Positions 1 through 7,349 are shown, counted from the first letter of the stretch. The stretch: DNA of 19,786 nucleotides from an uncultured Oscillospiraceae bacterium (GCA_910577915.1 CAJTOM010000049.1:1-19786); one strand, 5' to 3'. The notes: generated from the sequence alone by a model not told the origin. Program-made: numbers and translations.

Positions 1-1140
1 GTGTTCTTCAATCTGGCCATCCTGTTCTTCTTTAAGTACTGGGACTTTTTTGCATCCAACGTCAATGCCCTGACGGGCCTTTCCCTGCCCGTGCTGGGTC
101 TGCCGCTGCCCATCGGCATCAGCTTCTATACCTTCCAGACCATGAGCTACACCATCGACGTCTACCGCCGGGCCGCGCCGGCCCAGCGGAACGCGGTGAC
201 CTTCGGCGCCTACGTCACCCTCTTTCCCCAGCTCATCGCCGGGCCCATCGTCCAGTACAAGACGGTGGCGGCGCAGCTGACGGAGCGGGAGGAGACGCTG
301 GAGAAATTTGTCTCCGGCGTCCTGCGCTTCTCGGCGGGGCTGGGGAAGAAGGTCCTGCTGGCCAACGCCATCGGGCCTCTGTGGGACCGGAGCCTGGCGG
401 ACGGGGAGCTGACGCTGGCGGGGGCCTGGCTGGGCCTGGCGGCCTACGCATTCCAGATCTACTTCGACTTCTCCGGCTACAGCGACATGGCCATCGGCCT
501 GGGACGGATGCTGGGCTTCCAGTTCCTGGAGAACTTCAACTACCCCTATATGGCCCGTTCGGTGGTGGAGTTCTGGCGGCGGTGGCACATCTCCCTGACC
601 ACCTGGTTCAGGGAGTACGTCTACTTCCCCCTGGGGGGCAGCCGGGTGAGCCGGGGGCGCTGGGTGATGAACATCCTGGCGGTCTGGCTGTGCACCGGCA
701 TCTGGCACGGGGCGGGCTGGAATTTCCTGCTGTGGGGGCTGTACTATGCCCTCTGGATGCTGGCGGAGCGGCTGTTTCTGGGGAAATGGCTGGAGCGCCT
801 GCCGGCGGCCCTGCGGCACGGCTACGCCATGGCGGTGGTGCTGGTGGGCTGGGCCCTGTTCGCCGTGGAGGACATGGGGCGGCTGGGGCAGTACTTCCGG
901 GCCCTCTTCGGGGGCGCGGGCCTGTACCGGGCCGCCGACGGCTACTATCTGCGCACCTATCTGCCCCTGCTGGTGCTGCTGGCGGTGGGCGCCACGCCCC
1001 TGGCCGGGCGGTGCTGGGAGCGGCTGGGGGAGCGGCGGCGGTCAATACTGGCCCCGGCGCTGGTGCTGGGGGCGCTGGCGCTGTGCACCGCGTCCCTGGT
1101 GGACGCCAGCTACAACCCCTTTCTGTATTTTCGATTTTAA
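1..1140 (+). CDS. MBOAT-family O-acyltransferase (AlgI/DltB-like), 5'-truncated
   Basis: Membrane-bound O-acyltransferase of the AlgI type. In characterised systems this protein moves acyl groups, usually acetyl, across the membrane for attachment to a polysaccharide. The 379 visible residues are strongly hydrophobic with many membrane segments. They carry the family core: a RRWHISLT segment with His196 and a GIWHGAGWNF segment with His236 (window numbering), the latter matching the conserved active-site His of AlgI. Family members are usually about 460-500 residues, and the visible sequence starts near a point where about 90 residues should already have passed. The GTG at base 1 is therefore probably an internal valine codon and the true start lies upstream of the window. 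The stop is followed at once by the ribosome binding site of the DHHW gene, so the two are almost certainly one operon. The family call is secure; the acyl group and acceptor polymer cannot be read from sequence. Confidence 0.93.
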   Translation: MFFNLAILFFFKYWDFFASNVNALTGLSLPVLGLPLPIGISFYTFQTMSYTIDVYRRAAPAQRNAVTFGAYVTLFPQLIAGPIVQYKTVAAQLTEREETLEKFVSGVLRFSAGLGKKVLLANAIGPLWDRSLADGELTLAGAWLGLAAYAFQIYFDFSGYSDMAIGLGRMLGFQFLENFNYPYMARSVVEFWRRWHISLTTWFREYVYFPLGGSRVSRGRWVMNILAVWLCTGIWHGAGWNFLLWGLYYALWMLAERLFLGKWLERLPAALRHGYAMAVVLVGWALFAVEDMGRLGQYFRALFGGAGLYRAADGYYLRTYLPLLVLLAVGATPLAGRCWERLGERRRSILAPALVLGALALCTASLVDASYNPFLYFRF

Positions 1141-1152
1141 GGAGGCGTGACC

Positions 1153-2277
1153 ATGGACGAGCGCACGTTGTCATTGAGCAGGGCCGCCCAGGCGGTCACC
1201 GCCGCTGTGTTCTGCCTGTTCCTGGCGGGGCTGGGCCTCGCCCACGTCCTGCTGCCGGACCGGACGTTCTCGCCGATGGAGAACCGGAATCTGAGCCAGA
1301 TGCCCGCCTTCTCCTGGCGGGCGCTGGCGGAGGGGGATTACACCGCCGCGCTGGAGACCTATCTGGCGGACCAGTTCCCCGGCCGGGACGGCTGGATGGG
1401 GATGAAGACCCGGTATGAGGCCCTGCTGGGGAAGCGGGAGTTCCACGGTGTGTACCTGTGCGGCGACCGGCTGATCTCCAAGGTGGAGGACGCCGGCCGG
1501 GCGGAGAGCAACATGGACTACCTCCGGCGGCTGGGGGAGAAGGCGGAGACGCCGGTGTACCTGGGGCTCATCCCCACTGCGGCGGAGATCTGGCGGGACC
1601 GGCTGCCGGAGGGGGCGGAGAGCTTTGACCAGAGGGCCTACCTGGAGCGGGTCCGGGCCGCCTGCCCGGGGCTGGAGTGGGTGGACATAGGCGGTGCGCT
1701 GGCGGAGCACGCCGGGGAGGAGATCTACTACCGTACCGACCACCACTGGACCAGCCTGGGGGCCTACTGGGGCTATGCGGCCTTTATGGAAGCTCTGGGG
1801 GAGACCCCGGAGCCCCTGGGGGCGGGGCGGACCGTGTCGGAGGACTTTTACGGCACCCTCTACTCCTCCTCCGGCGTCCACTGGCTGGCCCCCGACGCCA
1901 TAGAGCGCTACGAGGCCCCGGAGGGGGCTGCGGTAGAGGATGTGTATGCGGGGGAGACCCGCGGTCTGTACGCAGACCGCTTTCTGGAGGAGAAGGACAA
2001 GTACGCCTCCTTCCTGGGGGGCAACGCGCCCCTGTATATCATCCGCAGCCCGGAGGCCGCCGGCGATGAGAAGCTGCTGGTGGTCCGGGACAGCTACTCT
2101 GACAGCCTGGCCCCCTTTCTGAGCCGGCGGTTCGCGGAGATCCATCTGCTGGATCTGCGCTACTACCGCACCAGCGTGGCGCAGTACGCCAAGGATAACG
2201 GCATGGATATGATCCTGGTGTGCTACAGTGTGGAAAATTTTGTGAAGGACGCGGACGCCGTTTTCCTGGCTCAGTAG
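1153..2277 (+). CDS. DHHW family protein, AlgJ/AlgX-like partner of the MBOAT
   Basis: Protein of 374 residues with one N-terminal hydrophobic segment (about residues 12-34, membrane anchor or uncleaved signal) and an extracellular domain. The family signature TDHHWTS is at about residues 195-201 (Asp196-His197-His198-Trp199). A second conserved block, VVRDSYSDSLAPFL, lies in the C-terminal third. DHHW proteins resemble the SGNH-like AlgJ/AlgX proteins that complete O-acetylation of exopolysaccharide outside the membrane, which fits the upstream MBOAT 12 bases away. I chose ATG 1153 because AAGGAGG (1139-1145) sits seven bases before it; the in-frame GTG at 1147 is too close to that site. A perfect 8-bp inverted repeat with a TACG loop (1961-1980) lies inside the coding region. 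Enzymatic activity is inferred from the family; only the motif and gene pairing are seen. Confidence 0.9.
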   Translation: MDERTLSLSRAAQAVTAAVFCLFLAGLGLAHVLLPDRTFSPMENRNLSQMPAFSWRALAEGDYTAALETYLADQFPGRDGWMGMKTRYEALLGKREFHGVYLCGDRLISKVEDAGRAESNMDYLRRLGEKAETPVYLGLIPTAAEIWRDRLPEGAESFDQRAYLERVRAACPGLEWVDIGGALAEHAGEEIYYRTDHHWTSLGAYWGYAAFMEALGETPEPLGAGRTVSEDFYGTLYSSSGVHWLAPDAIERYEAPEGAAVEDVYAGETRGLYADRFLEEKDKYASFLGGNAPLYIIRSPEAAGDEKLLVVRDSYSDSLAPFLSRRFAEIHLLDLRYYRTSVAQYAKDNGMDMILVCYSVENFVKDADAVFLAQ

Positions 2278-2313
2278 GGCGGCCGTATGATTTTCGCGGG
2301 AAGGGACAGACTA

Positions 2314-2329
2314 CCCTCGAAAGCGAGGG
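2314..2329 (+). promoter_or_regulatory. Hairpin sequestering the tepA ribosome binding site
   Basis: CCCTCG (2314-2319), loop AAAG, CGAGGG (2324-2329) form a perfect 6-bp stem. Its right arm contains most of the only good Shine-Dalgarno sequence (GAGGGA, 2325-2330), six bases before the tepA ATG at 2337. No T-tract follows, so it is not a terminator. The likely effect is to limit ribosome access to tepA; this is inference from structure. Confidence 0.5.
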
Positions 2330-2336
2330 ATCATTC

Positions 2337-3071
2337 ATGGACGAAGAAACCAAAACCACCGGGCCCTGCCAGGAGGACGGGCAGCAGACCGGCGGGCCCC
2401 AAAGAATTGTGGACTTCGGCTCTGCCGTCAGCCGCAGCAGGCGGGGGAATATCTACACGTTGACCATCATCGGCCAGGTGGAGGGCCATCAGGTCCTGCC
2501 GGAGACGGCGAAAACCACCAAGTACGAGCACGTCATGCCCCTGCTGGCCAGCCTGGAGCAGGACGAGGAGATCGACGGGGTGCTGCTGCTGCTGAACACC
2601 GTGGGCGGGGACATTGAGGCAGGGCTGGGGATTGCGGAGCTGGTGGCCGGGATGCGCAAGCCCACCGCCAGCCTGGTGCTGGGGGGCGGGCACTCCATCG
2701 GCGTCCCCCTGGCGGTGGCCCCCAGGGTCAGCCTCATCGTGCCCTCCGCTTCTATGACCATCCACCCGGTGCGGATGAACGGCACGGTGATTGCCGCCCC
2801 CCAGACCTTCAACTACTTCGAGCGCATCCAGGAGCGGATCGTCAGCTTTGTGGCCAAAAACAGCGGCATCAGCAAGAAAAAGTTTTTAAGCCTCATGCTG
2901 AAAACCGGCGAGATGGCGGCGGACGTGGGCAGCGTCATCTATGGCGAGGAGGCGGTGGAGCTGGGACTCATCGACCGCATCGGCGGCCTGGGGGACGCGC
3001 TGGACTGCCTCTATGAGCAGATCGCCCAGGCGCGCAGGGAGCGGGAGGAGCGGCTGGCGGAGGCCACCTAG
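2337..3071 (+). CDS. tepA: Translocation-enhancing protein TepA, ClpP-fold serine protease
   Basis: Protein of 244 residues in the ClpP/crotonase superfamily, closest in my reading to TepA (YmfB) of Firmicutes. B. subtilis TepA is a cytoplasmic ClpP-like protein linked to protein export and later described as a germination or spore-related protease. Visible motifs are IVGQ-like TIIGQVEGH, the oxyanion segment LNTVGGDIEAG, the nucleophile elbow GGGHSIG with Ser120, PSASMTIHPV with His143, and EEAVELGLID near the C-terminus. The Ser and His of the catalytic set are therefore in place; the Asp is probably in the AADVGSVIYG segment. ATG 2337 was chosen because a Shine-Dalgarno sequence precedes it and the conserved region starts about 25 residues later; in-frame codons further upstream lack one. 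It lies 59 bases after the DHHW gene and may be cotranscribed, but function does not link them. Confidence 0.85.
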   Translation: MDEETKTTGPCQEDGQQTGGPQRIVDFGSAVSRSRRGNIYTLTIIGQVEGHQVLPETAKTTKYEHVMPLLASLEQDEEIDGVLLLLNTVGGDIEAGLGIAELVAGMRKPTASLVLGGGHSIGVPLAVAPRVSLIVPSASMTIHPVRMNGTVIAAPQTFNYFERIQERIVSFVAKNSGISKKKFLSLMLKTGEMAADVGSVIYGEEAVELGLIDRIGGLGDALDCLYEQIAQARREREERLAEAT

Positions 3072-3271
3072 TGGTCCATCCGGCCAGGAATCAAATCATA
3101 TCCCGGGCGAAATTTCCGTATGGCATCGTTGTTGTCCTTGACGGGCGACAGCCCGCCTGCGTCCGCCGCCTTGCCCTGCAAAAATTCTGCTCCGGCCTCT
3201 GGTTCGCTTTCTGACCGGATACACCACTAGACGGGCGGCCGGGGATTTTACGGAGGGGGAGAGGGATGGGT
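3072..3271. other. Gene-free interval between tepA and the TIGR04255 gene
   Basis: About 200 bases without a credible gene. No terminator with a T-tract is visible after tepA. A short 5-bp hairpin (CGGGC, loop GACA, GCCCG) lies at 3142-3155. The stretch from about 3095 to 3225 is less GC-rich and differs in texture from the flanking genes. It resembles dispersed intergenic repeats that I associate with this bacterial group, but that is recollection only and no second copy exists in the window. Open frames on the minus strand here are arginine-rich and have no convincing start. Confidence 0.4.
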
Positions 3272-3300
3272 TTGACTTTTTCTCCCAGATGGAATACAAT
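3272..3300 (+). promoter_or_regulatory. Sigma-A type promoter of the TIGR04255 gene
   Basis: TTGACT (3272-3277) and TACAAT (3295-3300) are separated by exactly 17 bases. Each hexamer differs from consensus at one position. Transcription would begin near 3307, about 24 bases before the ATG at 3331, giving a short leader that holds the CAGGAGGG ribosome binding site. Confidence 0.8.
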
Positions 3301-3330
3301 AGGGGAAACATTTGTCAGGAGGGCCGAGCC

Positions 3331-4125
3331 ATGCTGTATTCCGACCATCCCCGCGTACACTATGACAACCCCCAGCTGGCCGAGGTGATCTGCCAGCTCC
3401 GCTTCCCCACCATCCTGGCCATCGGAGCCAGGGAGCCGGTGGATTTCCAGGAGGCCGTCCGCACCCAGTTTCCCCGCTTTGCCGCCAAGGAGGAGCGCCC
3501 CGCCCCCAAGCTCGCCGGCTTGGGGACGCCGGAGGTGCGCATGGAGGAGCAGAAGCCTGTTATCAACTACAGCTTCATCTCCGCCGACGGCCGCTGGCGG
3601 CTGAACCTCACCAGCGGCTTCATCTCCCTGAGCACCGTGGCGTATCCCGGCTGGGAGGAGTTCGGACAATGCTTCGACCGGCCCCTGGCCCACTTTATCC
3701 GCATCTATCAGCCCGCCTTCTTTGAGCGGATCGGCCTGCGGTACGTCAACATTTTCTCCCGCAAGGCGCTGGAGCTGGAGGGGGAGAGCTGGCGGGAGCT
3801 CATCGCCCCCTCCTATCTGGGGCCCCTGGCCCAGGAGGACGTGGACGAACGCAGCACCCGCAAGTGCTCGGTAGATGTGGAGATGAGTTTGGACAGCACC
3901 TGCCGGGTCAAGGTCCACGCCGGGCCGGGGATGGTGAAGAAGAATATGCCCAACACCCCCCAGGACCCGGAGGTCAAGTTCATTCTGGACATGGACCTCT
4001 TCATGGGCGGCCAGCTGGACCCCCGTATGGCCGCCGCCGGGCTGGAGACCCTCCACGGGCACTCCACGCCCCTGTTCCAGGGGGCCATCACCGACCGGCT
4101 GCACAGTGCGCTGGAGCCCCGGTAA
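3331..4125 (+). CDS. TIGR04255 family protein of unknown function
   Basis: Protein of 264 residues. The N-terminal pattern YDNPQLAEVICQLRFP is typical of the sporadically distributed TIGR04255 family, whose function is unknown. No signal peptide or membrane segment is visible, so it is probably cytoplasmic. The C-terminal half includes a region with FILDMDLFMGGQ, also reminiscent of the family. ATG 3331 is chosen because CAGGAGGG ends eight bases upstream; the in-frame ATG at 3289 lies within the promoter and has no ribosome binding site. The gene stands alone: its own promoter lies before it and a strong terminator after it. The family's patchy distribution suggests horizontal movement, but no mobile element is seen next to it. 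I assign no function. Confidence 0.8.
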   Translation: MLYSDHPRVHYDNPQLAEVICQLRFPTILAIGAREPVDFQEAVRTQFPRFAAKEERPAPKLAGLGTPEVRMEEQKPVINYSFISADGRWRLNLTSGFISLSTVAYPGWEEFGQCFDRPLAHFIRIYQPAFFERIGLRYVNIFSRKALELEGESWRELIAPSYLGPLAQEDVDERSTRKCSVDVEMSLDSTCRVKVHAGPGMVKKNMPNTPQDPEVKFILDMDLFMGGQLDPRMAAAGLETLHGHSTPLFQGAITDRLHSALEPR

Positions 4126-4134
4126 AATGAGAAG

Positions 4135-4176
4135 AACCGGCGGCGGGAGCTTGGATGCTCCCGCCGCCGGTTTTTT
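4135..4176. terminator. Bidirectional terminator between TIGR04255 gene and cysK
   Basis: A perfect 16-bp stem (4135-4150 with 4157-4172) with a 6-base loop (TTGGAT) runs into TTTTTT (4171-4176) on the plus strand. It begins nine bases after the TIGR04255 stop. Read on the minus strand it begins nine bases after the cysK stop and ends in a T-rich TTCTTCTCATTTT stretch, so it probably serves both convergent genes. Confidence 0.92.
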
Positions 4177-4181
4177 GCGCG

Positions 4182-5114
4182 CTATTCTGCAAACAGGGGG
4201 GTGGAGAGGTAGCGTTCCCCGGTGTCGGGCAGCAGGACGACGACGGTTTTCCCGCGGCTGGCCGGGCGCTTGGCCAGCTGGAGGGCCGCCCACAGCGCTG
4301 CGCCGGAGGAGATGCCCGCCAGCACGCCCTCCCGGCGGGCCAGCTGCCTGGCGGCGGCCAGGGCATCCGCCTCCTCCACGGGGATGATCTCGTCGCAGAG
4401 GGAGAGATCCAGCACGCCGGGAATAAAGCCCGCGCCGATGCCCTGGAGGCCGTGGGGGCCGGGGGCACCGCCGCTGAGCACCGGGGAGCCGGCGGGCTCC
4501 ACCGCCGCCACATGGAGGGCGGGGTTTTGCTCCTTGAGGTAGCCGCCCGCGCCGGTGATGGTCCCGCCGGTGCCCACGCCGGCTACGAAAAAGTCCACCC
4601 GGCCGCCGGCGTCCTCCCAGATCTCCGGGCCGGTGGAGGACCGGTGGGCGGCGGGGTTGGCGGGGTTGACAAACTGGCTGGGGATGAAGCTGCGGGGAAT
4701 CGTCCGGGCCAGTTCGCCGGCCCGGGCAATCGCGCCAGCCATGCCGGCGCCGCCCTCGGTCAGAACCAGCTCTGCGCCGTAGGCCGCCACCAGCCGCCGG
4801 CGCTCCTCGCTCATGGTCTCCGGCATGACGATGATGGTCCGGTAGCCCCTGGCGGCGGCCACGGCGGCCAGGCCGATGCCCGTGCTGCCAGAGGTGGGTT
4901 CGATGATGACCGAGCCGGGGCCGAGCAGGCCCCGTGCCTCCGCGTCGTCGATCATGGACAGGGCGACCCGGTCCTTGACGCTGCCGCCGGGGTTGAAGGA
5001 CTCCAGCTTGGCCAGGACGCGGGCCTCCAGGTGCTCCGCCCGCTCCAGGCGCGTCAGCTCCAGCAGGGGGGTGCGGCCGATCAGCTGATCGGCGGATGTG
5101 TAAATACGGCTCAT
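4182..5114 (-). CDS. cysK: Cysteine synthase A (O-acetylserine sulfhydrylase), PLP-dependent
   Basis: Protein of 310 residues, the usual CysK length. It makes cysteine from O-acetylserine and sulfide in the cytoplasm. PLP-binding Lys47 is in NPGGSVKDR. The phosphate-binding loop GTGGTITG and the C-terminal GISSGAA segment that binds the PLP ring nitrogen are intact. The substrate loop reads TSGSTG (residues 74-79) where family members nearly always have TSGNTG, so Asn is replaced by Ser77. The start ATG has AAAGGAG (plus-strand CTCCTTT, 5124-5130) nine bases upstream. A strong promoter with a palindrome over its -10 element precedes it. No cysE or sulfur-transport gene is adjacent. A CBS-like or other beta-replacement role is possible but CysK fits best. 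Confidence 0.93.
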   Translation of the reverse strand: MSRIYTSADQLIGRTPLLELTRLERAEHLEARVLAKLESFNPGGSVKDRVALSMIDDAEARGLLGPGSVIIEPTSGSTGIGLAAVAAARGYRTIIVMPETMSEERRRLVAAYGAELVLTEGGAGMAGAIARAGELARTIPRSFIPSQFVNPANPAAHRSSTGPEIWEDAGGRVDFFVAGVGTGGTITGAGGYLKEQNPALHVAAVEPAGSPVLSGGAPGPHGLQGIGAGFIPGVLDLSLCDEIIPVEEADALAAARQLARREGVLAGISSGAALWAALQLAKRPASRGKTVVVLLPDTGERYLSTPLFAE

Positions 5115-5137
5115 AGGGGGGGACTCCTTTCAGGGGG

Positions 5138-5160
5138 TGCCCCCATTGTATGTGGGGGCA
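5138..5160. promoter_or_regulatory. Perfect palindrome over the cysK -10 element, candidate operator
   Basis: TGCCCCCA (5138-5145) and TGGGGGCA (5153-5160) are exact inverted repeats separated by seven bases, TTGTATG. The spacer and the end of the left arm contain the -10 hexamer of the minus-strand cysK promoter. A dimeric repressor bound here would block polymerase. CymR controls cysK in other Firmicutes, but this motif is not one I can assign to it. Confidence 0.55.
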
Positions 5161-5173
5161 TGGAGTTTGTCAA
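5145..5173 (-). promoter_or_regulatory. Sigma-A type promoter of cysK
   Basis: Read on the minus strand, TTGACA (5173-5168) and TACAAT (5150-5145) have a 17-base spacer. The -35 is perfect consensus and the -10 has one mismatch. The start of transcription would be near 5138, about 24 bases before the cysK ATG. Confidence 0.88.
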
Positions 5174-5251
5174 GGGGCTGCGCCAGTCACCGGCGGGCGT
5201 TTGGCGCATATTGTGGAAGGAGAATCCGATGAGTTGGGAGGAGTGCCCGTC

Positions 5252-6322
5252 ATGCAAGCAACACATTTTTTCCTGGGGGCAAACAGCGGCCGGGGGTTCC
5301 AGAGCCTGTTTGACCGCTTCTGCGTACCGGAGGACCACCACGACCTGCTGGTGCTCAAGGGGGGACCCGGCGTGGGGAAGTCCACGATGATGCGCCGGAT
5401 CGGTGCGGCCATGGAGGAGCGGGGAGAGGAGGTGGAGTACCTCTACTGCTCCGGGGACCCGGCGTCGTTGGACGGGGTACATATACCGCGCATCCGCACG
5501 GCGGTGGTGGACGGCACCGCGCCCCACGTGGTGGAGCCCCAGTATCCCGCCGCCGTGGACCGCTATGTGAATTTGGGGCAGTTCTACGACATCGCCGCCG
5601 CCAAGGCTGCGCGGGGGGAGATCGCGGCCCACACCCGGTCCGTCTCCGCCGCCTACCAGAGGGCCTACCACGCCCTGGGGGCCGCCCGGCAGATGGACGA
5701 CAGCGCCGCCGCCCTGGTGCTGGAGGGGCTGGACGCGGGCAGGCTGCTCCGCCGCACGGACGGCATCATCGGCAGAGAGATCCGGGGAAAGGGGGCGGGA
5801 GGGCCCGACCGGCTCCGGTTCCTGGGGAGCCTGACGTGCAGGGGGCCCGTCTGGCGCTTTGACACGGTGGCGGCGCTGTGCCCCAGAATCTACCAGCTGC
5901 AGGACACCTACGGGCTGGCGGCGCCCATGCTGGAGCGCCTCCACGCCGCCGCCCGGTCCAGGGGGTATGCCGCCGTGGTCTGCCCCGACCCGGAGCACAC
6001 GGACCGCATCCAGCACCTGCTGCTGCCGGAGCTGGAGCTGGCCTTCGTCACCAGCCGGGAGGGGATGGCCTTCGACGGCCCCGCCTACCGCCGGGTGCGG
6101 CTGGACGCCATGGTGTCTCAGGCCCACCTCAAGCGCTGCAAGGCCCGCCTCCGCTTTACCCGCCGGGTGGCGGACGCGCTGCGGGAGGAGGGGCTGGAGG
6201 CCCTGCGGGAGGCCAAGGCGGCCCACGACGCCCTGGAGGCCGTCTACCGGCCCCATGTGGACTTTGCCGGGGTGGACGAGGTGGTGAGCCAGGAGCTGGA
6301 GCGGATGGAGCGCTATCTGTGA
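5252..6322 (+). CDS. PRK06851-like P-loop ATPase with degenerate second nucleotide site
   Basis: Protein of 356 residues. The N-terminus (FFLGANSGRGFQSLFDRF) and the Walker A motif GGPGVGKSTM (Lys43) match a family of uncharacterised cytoplasmic ATPases (PRK06851-like). Members I recall have two P-loop halves. The second half here is recognisable: a LRFLGSLTCRG start at about residue 190, then RGYAAVVCPDPEHTDRIQHLLLPELELAFVTS. Where a second Walker A would be expected the sequence reads QLQDTYGLAAPM, without Gly-Lys-Ser/Thr. The second site is therefore probably unable to bind ATP. ATG 5252 was chosen because GGGAGGAG (5236-5243) is eight bases upstream and conserved sequence begins at once. 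The gene is divergent from cysK; no clear promoter is seen for it. Function is unknown. The C-terminus is charged and helical. Confidence 0.75.
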   Translation: MQATHFFLGANSGRGFQSLFDRFCVPEDHHDLLVLKGGPGVGKSTMMRRIGAAMEERGEEVEYLYCSGDPASLDGVHIPRIRTAVVDGTAPHVVEPQYPAAVDRYVNLGQFYDIAAAKAARGEIAAHTRSVSAAYQRAYHALGAARQMDDSAAALVLEGLDAGRLLRRTDGIIGREIRGKGAGGPDRLRFLGSLTCRGPVWRFDTVAALCPRIYQLQDTYGLAAPMLERLHAAARSRGYAAVVCPDPEHTDRIQHLLLPELELAFVTSREGMAFDGPAYRRVRLDAMVSQAHLKRCKARLRFTRRVADALREEGLEALREAKAAHDALEAVYRPHVDFAGVDEVVSQELERMERYL

Positions 6323-6344
6323 ACGGGTGTTAACCGCGTACAGA

Positions 6345-6386
6345 CCGGGGCCGCCCCCGCTGCTTTCGCAGCGGGGGCGGCCCCGG
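6345..6386. terminator. Very stable hairpin between convergent ATPase and MCP genes
   Basis: A perfect 19-bp GC-rich stem (6345-6363 with 6368-6386) closes a TTTC loop. It lies 22 bases after the ATPase stop and 18 bases after the minus-strand MCP stop. Neither side has a T-tract, so it is not a classical intrinsic terminator. It may still end or protect both convergent transcripts. Confidence 0.7.
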
Positions 6387-6404
6387 GTATGTGATATGCG
6401 CGCC

Positions 6405-7349
6405 TCAGCGGTTCTGCTCGTAGTCCTTGATCATAGGGGGGATCTGAGCGATCATGTTGTCCATGTCCTCAAACATGGCGCTCTTCGTGGTGCCCAGGCG
6501 GCTGGCGGAGTCGATGTGCTGGATGACCTCCTGGTACCGGTCCTTGATCTGGTCGAAGAACTGGCGGATGGTCTGCAGCTCGTTCTGGGAGGAGGAGATG
6601 ACGCCGGAGATCTCCGCCTGCACCGACACGGCGCCCTCCGCGGCGGCGGTGATCTGGCGGAAGCTCTCGTCCGTCTGGCTTACGATGCCTACGCCCTGAC
6701 CCAGGGTCTGCTGGGAGGCGACGATGCTGTCGCTGAGCTGGCCGGCGCGGCTCTCCACGTCGCAGACGCCGGAGTCCACCTCGCCCGCCAGCACCTTGAT
6801 CTCCTTGGCCAGGTCCTTCACCTGGGCGGCCACCACCGCGAAGCCCTGGCCCGCCGTGCCGGCCCTGGCGGCCTCGATGGAGGCGTTGATGGCCAGGATG
6901 TTGGTCTGGTCCGCGATGGAGACGATTTTGCCCATGCACTGCTGAATCCCTTTGATGGCGGCCTGGAGCTGGGTGAAGATCTCTGTCATCTCATCGTAGG
7001 AGTGCTGCACCTGCATGGAGGTGTTCCCCAGAGCCTCCATTTGACCCTGGGCCTCGGAGACGGACTGGGCGATCTCGCCGCGCACCTGGATAAACTGCTC
7101 CGCCGTCTGGTTGATGTTGGAGAAGGAGGCTCCCAGGTCCTGCAGCTTGGCCTGGAAGTGGTCCGCCTCCTTCAGCACGCTGGAGAAGGAGGTCCCCACA
7201 AGGCTCAGCTCCCAGAGGGAGGCGACCTCCTTCTGCACCAGCTCCTTCTGGTACTCCTTCAGGCTGCCCGCCACATGGAGAATGGGGTAGAGGCTGCGCT
7301 CCTCCCGCGTCTGCTCCGGCTTCTGCCGGTTTTTTCCCGCAAACAACAT
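6405..7349 (-). CDS. Soluble methyl-accepting chemotaxis protein without sensor domain
   Basis: Protein of 314 residues with no transmembrane segment and no recognisable ligand domain. It is essentially an antiparallel coiled-coil signalling hairpin. The tip (about residues 142-184) contains IADQTNILAINASIEAARAG followed by a GFAVVA segment, the hallmark of MCP kinase-control regions, with helical arms on both sides. Two acidic positions usual in chemoreceptor tips are changed: GE to GT (Thr165) and the later Glu to Gln176. ATG 7349 is chosen because AAGGAGG (plus-strand CCTCCTT, 7358-7364) is eight bases upstream. An ATG at 7367 overlaps the FIST stop as ATGA but lacks a ribosome binding site. 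It sits directly after the FIST gene, which probably supplies the sensing function. No cheA or cheW is in the window. Confidence 0.88.
   Translation of the reverse strand: MLFAGKNRQKPEQTREERSLYPILHVAGSLKEYQKELVQKEVASLWELSLVGTSFSSVLKEADHFQAKLQDLGASFSNINQTAEQFIQVRGEIAQSVSEAQGQMEALGNTSMQVQHSYDEMTEIFTQLQAAIKGIQQCMGKIVSIADQTNILAINASIEAARAGTAGQGFAVVAAQVKDLAKEIKVLAGEVDSGVCDVESRAGQLSDSIVASQQTLGQGVGIVSQTDESFRQITAAAEGAVSVQAEISGVISSSQNELQTIRQFFDQIKDRYQEVIQHIDSASRLGTTKSAMFEDMDNMIAQIPPMIKDYEQNR

Noticed and set aside
3331..4125. The TIGR04255 gene as part of a mobile or defence island
   Set aside because: The family is patchily distributed, but no transposase, integrase, restriction or toxin gene lies nearby, so the claim lacks support.
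3091..4293. A 400-codon minus-strand open frame across the TIGR04255 gene
   Set aside because: It runs through the cysK end, a bidirectional terminator and the TIGR04255 gene, has low-complexity Pro/Gly/Arg-rich sequence and no ribosome binding site.
5174..5251. A promoter for the PRK06851-like ATPase
   Set aside because: A TATTGT sequence near 5206 could be a -10, but no acceptable -35 lies at proper spacing, so I did not call it.
4155..5390. A 411-codon plus-strand open frame opposite cysK
   Set aside because: It spans cysK, its promoter and the start of the ATPase gene and has no plausible protein features.
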